DNA of 10,909 bases from Atribacterota bacterium (GTDB lineage Bacteria; Atribacterota; Phoenicimicrobiia; Phoenicimicrobiales; Phoenicimicrobiaceae), in assembly GCA_030599445.1 (NCBI GenBank), contig JAUVOA010000025.1:1-10909 (forward strand), given 5' to 3'. Position numbers and translations under genes: made by a program. The notes under the pieces were generated by a model. The model worked only from the letters and a program-made list of their open reading frames with translations. It made no database searches and was not told the DNA's origin. Shown piece by piece: positions 5,691-10,909 of this stretch (within the stretch, counting starts at the first letter, position 1; each line of letters begins with the position of its first letter).

Positions 5691-6971
5691 ATGTCTATAT
5701 TAATGTTGTTTGCAGTCCTGTTTACATTGATGTTTCTTGGTGTCGAAATATTTTTGTCTATGGGTATTGCAGCGGCCGTTTATCTACTTGTGACTGGAAA
5801 TGCACCGCTTACACTTATAGCAACTAGTATGGTAAACGGCATAACGAATACTTCATTGCTTGCTATTCCCTTTTTTATACTGGCTGGAGAGTTGATGAAT
5901 ATTTCCGGAATGACCTTGAGAATTGTAAGATTTTCTCGTTTTTTTATTGGAAAATGGAAGGGTGGTCTTTCCTACACCTGCGTTGTAGTTAATATTATAG
6001 CAGCCGGAGTGTCCGGTTCAGCACCTGCTGACTGTAGTGCAGTTTCGTCAGTTATGTTGCCGGTTATGAAAAAAGAAGGATATCCGGAGGAATTTTCAGC
6101 AGCTATTAACGCATCTGCGGCAACAATCGGACCTATTATTCCACCCAGTATACCCATGGTGTTCATCGGACTTCTAACAAACCTGTCTATAGGACGTCTT
6201 TTTTTGGGCGGTGTCATCCCGGGATTATTAATGGGTGGTGCTCTTATGTCGATTTGTTACTTGAAGGTTAAAAAAATGAAGCTGGGGATATACGAGCAGG
6301 AACAGTCATTTAAAATCTTTTGGAAGGTATTCAAGGACTCCTTTCTGGCACTTAGCGCCCCTCTTATCATCATCGTTGGTGTAATTACAGGTCTAGTTAC
6401 TATTACTGAGGTTGCAATGCTTGCGACAGCATATGTTCTTATTCTTGGTGTATTTGTCTATAAGACAATAGCCATAAAGGATATTTTGAAAATCTTTAGA
6501 AATTCAGTCTTATTTTCTTCTTCGATTATGGCGCTATTCTCAATCGCATTTATTTTTTCATGGTTTATTGCTGTAGAAGGGATAGGCAAACAATTAGGGG
6601 TATATATTATTTCTATGAATATGTCACCCCTCATGTTCCTAAGCTTTGTCGCCCTTTTATTTATTTTATTAGGAATGATAATAGACGCAATACCCGCAAT
6701 GCTTATATTTGTGCCTGTACTTCTTCCTATATCAGCAACACTGGGCATAGATCCTATTCATATTAGCGTGGTAATTGTCACCAACCTTATGATAGGTTTG
6801 CTAACACCGCCAGTTGGTGGACTACTCTATTTGGAGTCAAAGATCGCCAATGTACCAGTTGATAAACTTATAAAGGAACTTGTACCATTTATTTTGGTGC
6901 TGTTTGCAGTTGTAGCCTTAATGACATTTGTTCCACCAATAGTCACTTTTATACCCAATCTGTTATTCTAG
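5691..6971 (+). CDS. dctM: TRAP transporter large permease subunit, DctM family
   Basis: Polytopic inner-membrane subunit (426 aa, about a dozen hydrophobic segments) that forms the transport path and couples solute import to an ion gradient, working with the DctQ-like protein that follows and the DctP protein at 1150. The family signature is seen in full: NIIAAGVSGSAPADCSAVSS followed by VMLPVMKKEGYPEEFSAAIN (residues about 98-142), ASAATIGPIIPPSIPMV, GMIIDAIPAMLIFVPVLLPI, and a late LTPPVGGLLYL helix. AGAGGA at 5678-5683 precedes ATG 5691. It has its own candidate promoter, and the dctQ ribosome site overlaps its TAG stop. The order M before Q is unusual; TRAP operons more often have Q before M. 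Confidence 0.95.
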   Translation: MSILMLFAVLFTLMFLGVEIFLSMGIAAAVYLLVTGNAPLTLIATSMVNGITNTSLLAIPFFILAGELMNISGMTLRIVRFSRFFIGKWKGGLSYTCVVVNIIAAGVSGSAPADCSAVSSVMLPVMKKEGYPEEFSAAINASAATIGPIIPPSIPMVFIGLLTNLSIGRLFLGGVIPGLLMGGALMSICYLKVKKMKLGIYEQEQSFKIFWKVFKDSFLALSAPLIIIVGVITGLVTITEVAMLATAYVLILGVFVYKTIAIKDILKIFRNSVLFSSSIMALFSIAFIFSWFIAVEGIGKQLGVYIISMNMSPLMFLSFVALLFILLGMIIDAIPAMLIFVPVLLPISATLGIDPIHISVVIVTNLMIGLLTPPVGGLLYLESKIANVPVDKLIKELVPFILVLFAVVALMTFVPPIVTFIPNLLF

Positions 6972-6983
6972 GAGGCCAGTGAG

Positions 6984-7454
6984 ATGAAAAAAACTTTGGA
7001 TATTTTCTCTGATGTGTTACAAACAATATCAGGAGTTTTGTTTTTATTTATTTTCCTTATCAATGTAGCCGGAATTATAAATAGAACTTTTTTAGATTTT
7101 TCGCTTTTATGGGTGGCTGATGTAACCACCATAGCAGTCGCATGGATGTTGGCACTCGGCATGTCTGTCGCCGTTTATAAAAAAGTGCACATAACTATAG
7201 ATTTTGTAAAAAACAAAATTCCCCAAAAGGGCAAAAAAATACTAGAGATAATTACGACTCTCATTATGATAGCTTTCCTTATTATCCTTATTTTTTCAGG
7301 GTGGAGGACTGGTATAATGAAGATGCGTATCCATTTCGTAGTCCTCTATATACCCACGGCCTATGCATTTATGGCTCTTCCCGTATTTGCATTTTTTTCT
7401 ACAATATTCATGACATACAGACTCAAAAACATACTACTCTCGAAGGAAGAATAA
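6984..7454 (+). CDS. dctQ: TRAP transporter small permease subunit, DctQ family
   Basis: Small integral-membrane subunit (156 aa) that pairs with DctM and is required for TRAP activity. Four hydrophobic helices are visible at about 12-32, 40-64, 83-106 and 120-142. Family features include NVAGIINRTFLDFSLLWVAD near residues 26-45, the WMLALGMSVAVYKKVHITID stretch leading out of helix 2, and a lysine-rich loop (KNKIPQKGKK). AGGAGG (6970-6975) overlaps the dctM stop, eight bases before ATG 6984, so the two membrane subunits are probably translationally coupled. The last gene of the locus, it ends about 40 bases before a strong bidirectional terminator. Confidence 0.92.
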   Translation: MKKTLDIFSDVLQTISGVLFLFIFLINVAGIINRTFLDFSLLWVADVTTIAVAWMLALGMSVAVYKKVHITIDFVKNKIPQKGKKILEIITTLIMIAFLIILIFSGWRTGIMKMRIHFVVLYIPTAYAFMALPVFAFFSTIFMTYRLKNILLSKEE

Positions 7455-7485
7455 TTAAAAAGCCAGTAAAGATATAAAAATAAAA

Positions 7486-7524
7486 GAAAAAAGGGTAGTG
7501 GAGTTTTTCCACTGCCCTTTTTTT
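7486..7524. terminator. Bidirectional intrinsic terminator between dctQ and the DUF2202 gene
   Basis: GGGTAGTGGA (7493-7502) pairs with TCCACTGCCC (7508-7517), ten pairs with one G-U and a 5-base loop. Seven T follow (7518-7524), and an A-rich run precedes, which serves as the U-tract for the opposite strand. It ends the + strand dctMQ transcript and the - strand DUF2202 transcript, whose stop is 42 bases away. Confidence 0.9.
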
Positions 7525-7565
7525 GAAGTGTATTACAGAATAGAATCGTCTTTAAAAATATTTAA

Positions 7566-8249
7566 CTATTGATATATATAATTAGGATCTTTTATAGTTC
7601 CTCCTCTTTCCTGAGCACTACTGGCAATACTATCATATTCCTTCTGGTTTAAAAATTTTACCTCATAAGAAAATCCGTTTCTGTCAAGCTGTCTATCAAA
7701 TGAACGAAGGTGATTTCGAGAACCCTTTAATAAGTTTAAATAGACTATCTTGATATCATCATTGTCTGTTTTGCTTAAAAGTTCTTTAAGATCGTAAATG
7801 TCTAATTCTTCAATTAAAGCGCCGACCTTAAGGGCCTGTTCAAGAGATTCACTACCCTGGGCAACCAGTTCATTGTAAAGTCCTTGAAGTTTTTCACTTT
7901 CAAAGACCCCTATAACATCTTCTCCTACAGGATCTTTAATGTCATAACGGTCTAACAATGTCTTTATTGCCTCCATGTGAGTTTTTTCGCTTTGGGCAAT
8001 ATTATAGAAAGTCTTTAAATTCCACTTTTCGTAAAGGTTTAAATAGACGTCCCGGGCTAATTTTTCTTCTTCCCTCATCAATAGAAGCCCTTCCTTTTCG
8101 GTTTCATCTAAATTATTTTTATCAATAGTGGCAATTACTTCATTGATACCTCCGCTAAAACTTGTATCAGAAGTTTGAGCTAAAGCTCCCATGCTTCCTA
8201 CAAGTAATATCGAAAGAGCAATTAAAAAAAGTTTTTTGATTTTAGTCAT
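7566..8249 (-). CDS. Exported DUF2202 ferritin-like domain protein
   Basis: A 227-aa secreted or surface protein. Residues 1-24 are a signal peptide (KIKK, a hydrophobic stretch, GALA-QT). Residues about 35-195 match the DUF2202 ferritin-like helical bundle: LMREEEKLARDVY (Glu60-62), IAQSEKTHMEAI with E88-x2-H91, LIEELDIYDLKEL with Glu147/Glu148, and LLKGSRNHLRSF with His180. Alternating Glu and ExxH-like motifs on four helices suggest a di-metal site, though the last helix has N-x-H rather than E-x-x-H. The family's biochemical role is unknown. On the - strand, AGGAGG (about 8261-8266) precedes the ATG, and a promoter is visible at 8299-8327. It converges on dctQ and is divergent from the lipoprotein at 8516, so it is unlikely to belong to the amino-sugar locus. 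Confidence 0.9.
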   Translation of the reverse strand: MTKIKKLFLIALSILLVGSMGALAQTSDTSFSGGINEVIATIDKNNLDETEKEGLLLMREEEKLARDVYLNLYEKWNLKTFYNIAQSEKTHMEAIKTLLDRYDIKDPVGEDVIGVFESEKLQGLYNELVAQGSESLEQALKVGALIEELDIYDLKELLSKTDNDDIKIVYLNLLKGSRNHLRSFDRQLDRNGFSYEVKFLNQKEYDSIASSAQERGGTIKDPNYIYQ

Positions 8250-8298
8250 TTTATTTTCCTCCTATCTTTTAATACGCACACCGCAAATTTTTTCTTTC

Positions 8299-8327
8299 AT
8301 TATAGAAGTAGAAAAGAAACAAGTAAA
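8299..8327 (-). promoter_or_regulatory. Promoter of the DUF2202 gene
   Basis: Read on the - strand: TTTACT (8327-8322, four of six), a 17-base spacer, and a perfect TATAAT (8304-8299). Transcription would start near 8292, about 30 bases before the ribosome binding site. Confidence 0.6.
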
Positions 8328-8411
8328 ATTTATCATCGAATATATTTAAAAAAATATATTAAAAAAGAGGAATTTTAATTATTTTATAGAATAAGTATGT
8401 ATAACAACCTA

Positions 8412-8430
8412 AAATTATTTAGAATAATTT
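8412..8430 (+). repeat. AT-only inverted repeat in the divergent gap
   Basis: AAATTATT (8412-8419) and AATAATTT (8423-8430) form a perfect 8-base inverted repeat around TAG, in the 266-base gap between the divergent DUF2202 and lipoprotein genes. It could be an operator shared by both. The surrounding DNA is extremely AT-rich, so chance is a real alternative. No convincing + strand promoter was found in this gap. Confidence 0.3.
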
Positions 8431-8515
8431 GAATAATGAAAAATCAAACAGGATGTGTTTAACTTTTACTAAAAAAATTAGGAGGAAATAAAAAACTAAA
8501 AAGGGGTTGATAAAA

Positions 8516-8917
8516 ATGAATAAAAAGTTTCTATTGTTGGGGCTAATTGTGTTGGTTATTATTTCTATTACCGGTTGTTTTTCTATTTTACCTACCATAA
8601 GTCTTGCACCTGTCGAAGAGATAGAAATTGTGATTTTAGAATCATTTCCCGTTCAGGTACAGGTTATCGCCAGAGGAAATCTACCGGACCCCTGTACTGA
8701 AATTTCCGAAATCCTTCAGGAAAGAGAAGATGATACCTTTTTTATTACTATTAAAACTTATCGTTTTCCAGGATTTTGCATACAAGTACTTGCTCCTTTT
8801 GAAGAAATAATTCCTCTTGATGTATATGGTTTACCAGCTAACACTTACACTGTTGATGTTAACGGAGTTCAAGGTACATTTGATTTAGAAGTTGATAATA
8901 TTTTGTTAAAGGAATAG
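8516..8917 (+). CDS. Small lipoprotein of unknown function
   Basis: A 133-aa predicted lipoprotein. The N-terminus MNKK plus a hydrophobic segment ends in the lipobox ITGC, with Cys21 as the lipidation site. The mature part is rich in alternating hydrophobic residues and turns (for example VEEIEIVILESFPVQVQVIA and PLDVYGLPANTYTVDVNG), suggesting a compact beta-sandwich; Cys60 and Cys88 could form a disulfide. I do not recognise a named family. I chose ATG 8516 over the in-frame TTG at 8507 because AAGGGG (8501-8506) is nine bases before the ATG and too close to the TTG. A second, stronger AGGAGG at 8480-8485 lies too far upstream to serve this start and has no obvious gene of its own. It is monocistronic as far as can be seen; no clear terminator follows. 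Confidence 0.8.
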   Translation: MNKKFLLLGLIVLVIISITGCFSILPTISLAPVEEIEIVILESFPVQVQVIARGNLPDPCTEISEILQEREDDTFFITIKTYRFPGFCIQVLAPFEEIIPLDVYGLPANTYTVDVNGVQGTFDLEVDNILLKE

Positions 8918-9200
8918 TTTTCTAAATCATTCTGAATTAAAAATTAGTTTCAACAATAAAAAGAGCTGAAAATTTTTTAAAAAAATAAAGGAATCTTTTA
9001 TGGTTGTATGGTAAATAAGATATATAGTGGATTTAAAGAATTATAATATTTGCTTATTGTTTTGCAAATGGCATATATTGCAGCTTTCTATATCAATATT
9101 TAGACGAAATTGACTGCTTACGACTGGGAACTTATCCTAAAAAAATTTGAAGATTAATTTTAACAAAAGTTTAGGATAGTTTCAAAAAGGAGGTGGACAT
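8918..9200. other. Intergenic region upstream of the CARDB lipoprotein
   Basis: About 280 bases of AT-rich DNA with no credible gene longer than a few codons. A possible promoter is TTGCTT (9050-9055), 18 bases, TATATT (9074-9079). ATTTGC (9048-9053) and GCAAAT (9064-9069) form a small inverted repeat over it. The most structured part is the hairpin at 9132-9179, described separately. No terminator for the preceding lipoprotein gene was found. Confidence 0.4.
9132..9179 (+). promoter_or_regulatory. Hairpin in the leader of the CARDB lipoprotein gene
   Basis: TATCCTAAA (9133-9141) pairs perfectly with TTTAGGATA (9170-9178), extended by one G-U pair (9132/9179). The 28-base loop holds a nested stem, AAAATT (9142-9147) with AATTTT (9156-9161). 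It ends eight bases before the AAGGAGG of the small frame at 9201, so it could influence ribosome access or mRNA stability. It matches no riboswitch class I recognise. Confidence 0.45.
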
Positions 9201-9248
9201 ATGGGTCAAGAAAGATATAAATTGTTTATTAGAGTTAAAAATTTGTAA
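9201..9248 (+). CDS. Possible 15-residue leader peptide
   Basis: ATG at 9201 opens a frame encoding MGQERYKLFIRVKNL and ends in TAA at 9246-9248. It is preceded by AAAAAGGAGGTGG (9185-9197), one of the strongest ribosome sites in the window, five to seven bases before the ATG. Its stop lies two bases before the AGGAGG (9251-9256) used by the CARDB lipoprotein at 9264, an arrangement suited to translational coupling. The peptide is basic and has no recognisable run of regulatory codons. It could also be an accidental frame or the remnant of a longer gene. Confidence 0.4.
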   Translation: MGQERYKLFIRVKNL

Positions 9249-9263
9249 ATAGGAGGTAAAAAG

Positions 9264-9689
9264 ATGATAAAAAGATTTTTGTTGTTGGTGTTGATTTTTT
9301 CCCTTACTATGCTAATAATAGGTTGTGTTCCCAGTTCCAGGCCAGATTTGATAGTGCAAAGTCTTGGCGATCCTGATGTGGACTGTAGTCTAGCTGCAGC
9401 ACCTGGATTCTGCGCCACTACAGTGACATTTACTATTGCCAATATTGGAGCAGCCGATGCTGGTCCATTTAAGGTTCTGGTTCGGGCTGATCCGGGGTTA
9501 GCGCAACAGGGGACTGTAAGTGTTAGTGGTCTTGCAGCTGGTGCTACAACAACCCTCACAATAACTCTACCACCAAGTGGTAACTGCTATGATCCTGACT
9601 GTGATATATGCATAACTGTAGATTCAGATAGTGAAGTAATTGAATCCAATGAGGGAAACAACGATCTTTGTGAATTAACAATTGGATAG
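9264..9689 (+). CDS. CARDB-domain cell-surface lipoprotein
   Basis: A 141-aa predicted lipoprotein: MIKR, a hydrophobic segment, and the lipobox LIIGC with Cys21. Residues about 27-139 form one CARDB domain, an adhesion-like beta-sandwich. Its hallmarks are all present: RPDLIVQSL at the start, VTFTIANIGAADAGPFKV in the middle, VSGLAAGATTTLTI, and the closing VDSDSEVIESNEGNND. CARDB domains occur in surface proteins and are thought to bind proteins or polysaccharides; as a single-domain lipoprotein it may be an envelope-associated binding module. Six further cysteines (41, 50, 108, 113, 116, 136), including C-x4-C-x2-C, could form disulfides or bind metal, which is unusual for this fold. AGGAGG (9251-9256) precedes ATG 9264 by seven bases. 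The coding sequence looks richer in G and C than its neighbours. Confidence 0.85.
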   Translation: MIKRFLLLVLIFSLTMLIIGCVPSSRPDLIVQSLGDPDVDCSLAAAPGFCATTVTFTIANIGAADAGPFKVLVRADPGLAQQGTVSVSGLAAGATTTLTITLPPSGNCYDPDCDICITVDSDSEVIESNEGNNDLCELTIG

Positions 9690-9775
9690 ACATTCAAACA
9701 ATATAATAGTTAAAGATTAATTAGGTAAGTATGACTATCCTGCGAAATAGTAGAATGGTGGTTAAGTTTCGTCTG

Positions 9776-9811
9776 ACCCGGGCTTTGCTTTAAATTTTGC
9801 AGAGCCCGGGT
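9776..9811 (+). other. GC-rich 13-bp intergenic hairpin
   Basis: ACCCGGGCTTTGC (9776-9788) pairs with GCAGAGCCCGGGT (9799-9811), 13 pairs with one G-U, around a 10-base AT loop. It is strikingly stable for such AT-rich surroundings. No T-run follows, so it lacks one half of an intrinsic terminator. A second, weaker pairing upstream, CGAAA (9743-9747) with TTTCG (9767-9771), adds to the structure. It may terminate or protect the CARDB mRNA, or lie in the leader of the DUF2330 gene, which starts 68 bases later. Confidence 0.6.
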
Positions 9812-9879
9812 ATGTTATATGTGAAAGTTGTGCATGTGCTTCAGGGTTGATTTTTAATAATAAAGAGAGGTGAAGGTTT

Positions 9880-10860
9880 ATGAAAAAGATATTCTGTTTG
9901 ATTTTAATTTTTATAATGGCAACTTTCTATTTAACCTCAATTTCTTTGGCTGATGGTGGTTTGTTTACCCAGTTATATAGAGATATATATGAACCAAACC
10001 AATTAGCCATGATAATATTTGATGATATGGTGGAGAAGATAATTTTTCAGATAGACTATGAAGGTGATGCGGAAGATTTTGCCTGGGTTATTCCGGTGCC
10101 AGCTTATCCCAAATTATTCTCTGTTGAAGATGATATATTTTATGAATTGCATGAATTGACTAAACCTACGCCTCCTTCGAGTTTTGGTTGTGGATGGGGA
10201 GCAGGTATACCTTTTCCTGGTTTAGAAGATGAGGGAGTACATGTTTGGGAAGAGAACCAGGTAGGAATTTATCATACCACCACTTTATCCGCAACTGACC
10301 CGAATAGTTTAGTGGTATGGTTAAATGATAATGGTTATGCCTTCCCTGCAGAAGGTCAAGAGATACTTGATTATTATGTACAACAAAATTGGTTTTTTGT
10401 AGCTATGAAAATTCAACATGAAAAAACAATGAATAGTTCTGAGAATTATACCGGTGCTATTCAACCTATAGGGATAATGTTCTTTTCCGATGAACTGATT
10501 TACCCTTTAAAAATTAGTACTTTAAGTGCACCATCCTGGGGAACCGAAGTATTAATCTATGCTTTTTCCGATGAAAGAGTAACTTTTCCCGGAGCCACAG
10601 AAGAATATAATTCTATTATAACTCCTGACCAGTTGAAAGAATATCCCATTTTGCAGGGCTTAATAGATGAAACCTTTGTTTTAACAAAACTGAGAAAAAA
10701 TTTTAGTGCTGAAGAAATGGACGAGGATTTAATATTACTTCCAGTTTCTAAATATATAGCCTTAGGAAATATCATAGATTTAAATTCTCCGGTAGGACAG
10801 TTTATTTTGATTATAGGAATTTTTGCCTTTTTATTAAAGATAAAGAAGAGGAATTTTTAG
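9880..10860 (+). CDS. DUF2330 family membrane-anchored exported protein
   Basis: A 326-aa envelope protein of unknown function. Residues 1-24 are a signal peptide (MKKIFCLILIFIMATFYLTS, then ISLA-DGG). The mature N-terminus has the DUF2330 pattern: ADGGLFTQLYRDIYEPNQLA (24-43), AMIIFDD, IIFQIDYEGDAEDFAWVIPVPAYP (54-77), then a Gly/Pro-rich stretch with GCGWGAG. Residues 131-180 (YHTTTLSATDPNSLVVWLND and LDYYVQQNWFFVAMKI) and the IQPIGIMFFSDELIYPLKIS region (195-213) complete the usual domain. A single C-terminal helix (about 306-320) followed by KIKKRNF places the bulk outside the membrane with a short cytoplasmic tail. AGAGAGGTGA (9864-9873) precedes ATG 9880. It follows other exported proteins of unknown role; nothing in sequence shows an enzymatic site. 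Confidence 0.88.
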   Translation: MKKIFCLILIFIMATFYLTSISLADGGLFTQLYRDIYEPNQLAMIIFDDMVEKIIFQIDYEGDAEDFAWVIPVPAYPKLFSVEDDIFYELHELTKPTPPSSFGCGWGAGIPFPGLEDEGVHVWEENQVGIYHTTTLSATDPNSLVVWLNDNGYAFPAEGQEILDYYVQQNWFFVAMKIQHEKTMNSSENYTGAIQPIGIMFFSDELIYPLKISTLSAPSWGTEVLIYAFSDERVTFPGATEEYNSIITPDQLKEYPILQGLIDETFVLTKLRKNFSAEEMDEDLILLPVSKYIALGNIIDLNSPVGQFILIIGIFAFLLKIKKRNF

Positions 10861-10909
10861 AAAAATTTGTAGCTTACAGAATTATGATTTAATTGTAGTT
10901 GATTAGTAT

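Noticed and set aside
6458..6748. Reverse-strand frame of 96 codons within dctM
   Set aside because: It lies wholly antisense to a clear membrane-protein gene, and its composition mirrors hydrophobic codons read backwards.
8480..8506. Strong AGGAGG before the lipoprotein as evidence for a TTG start at 8507 or a small upstream gene
   Set aside because: It is about 21 bases from the TTG and 30 from the ATG, and no start codon lies at a proper distance. ATG 8516 with AAGGGG fits better.
9206..9559. Reverse-strand frame of 117 codons over the CARDB gene
   Set aside because: It shadows a gene with clear domain motifs and a lipobox; it has no credible start signal or motif.
9690..9879. Possible riboswitch before the DUF2330 gene
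   Set aside because: There is a stable hairpin, but none of the conserved cores of c-di-GMP, TPP, cobalamin, SAM, glycine or preQ1 riboswitches that I can recall are present.
1..10909. CRISPR array, tRNA, rRNA, insertion sequence or phage remnants
   Set aside because: There are no regularly spaced repeats, no tRNA-like cloverleaf, no transposase or integrase motifs, and no paired terminal repeats.

Overview
The window is AT-rich bacterial DNA with strong AGGAGG-type ribosome binding sites, the standard code and intrinsic terminators. A low-GC bacterium fits, for example a Clostridia-like Firmicute or an Atribacterota-type lineage rich in TRAP transporters. That placement is inference; no rRNA or marker gene is present.

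Bases 1-7524 hold an amino-sugar catabolic locus, all on the + strand. It starts after what looks like the tail of another gene (1-51). A FadR/FCD-type GntR regulator (212-970) sits behind a near-consensus sigma70 promoter with a candidate operator at its transcription start. Next come a TRAP substrate-binding protein (dctP type, 1150-2178), a small cupin (2344-2676), a UPF0309-like SIS-domain protein (2701-3462), a NagB-like deaminase (3578-4360), a NagA-like deacetylase (4357-5550), and the TRAP large and small membrane subunits in the order M (5691-6971) then Q (6984-7454). The simplest reading is that a solute, probably acidic, is imported by the TRAP system, processed by the SIS and cupin proteins, deacetylated by NagA and deaminated by NagB toward fructose-6-phosphate. 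No sugar kinase is present, so the phosphorylation step is unexplained.

The gaps of this locus are unusually structured. There are three mutually exclusive hairpin segments between gntR and dctP, a long hairpin plus a weak terminator-like hairpin after dctP, a GC-rich hairpin before nagB, and a complete intrinsic terminator followed by a promoter and a 15-base palindrome between nagA and dctM. The enzymes and the membrane subunits may therefore be separate transcription units.

Bases 7525-10909 are a different neighbourhood of exported proteins of poorly known function. A ferritin-like DUF2202 protein lies on the - strand (7566-8249) and converges on dctQ at a shared bidirectional terminator. 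On the + strand are a small lipoprotein (8516-8917), a cysteine-rich CARDB-domain lipoprotein (9264-9689) preceded by a possible 15-residue leader peptide and a hairpin, and a DUF2330 protein with a signal peptide and a C-terminal membrane anchor (9880-10860). A 13-bp GC-rich hairpin separates the last two. I see no tRNA, rRNA, CRISPR array, insertion sequence or phage gene.
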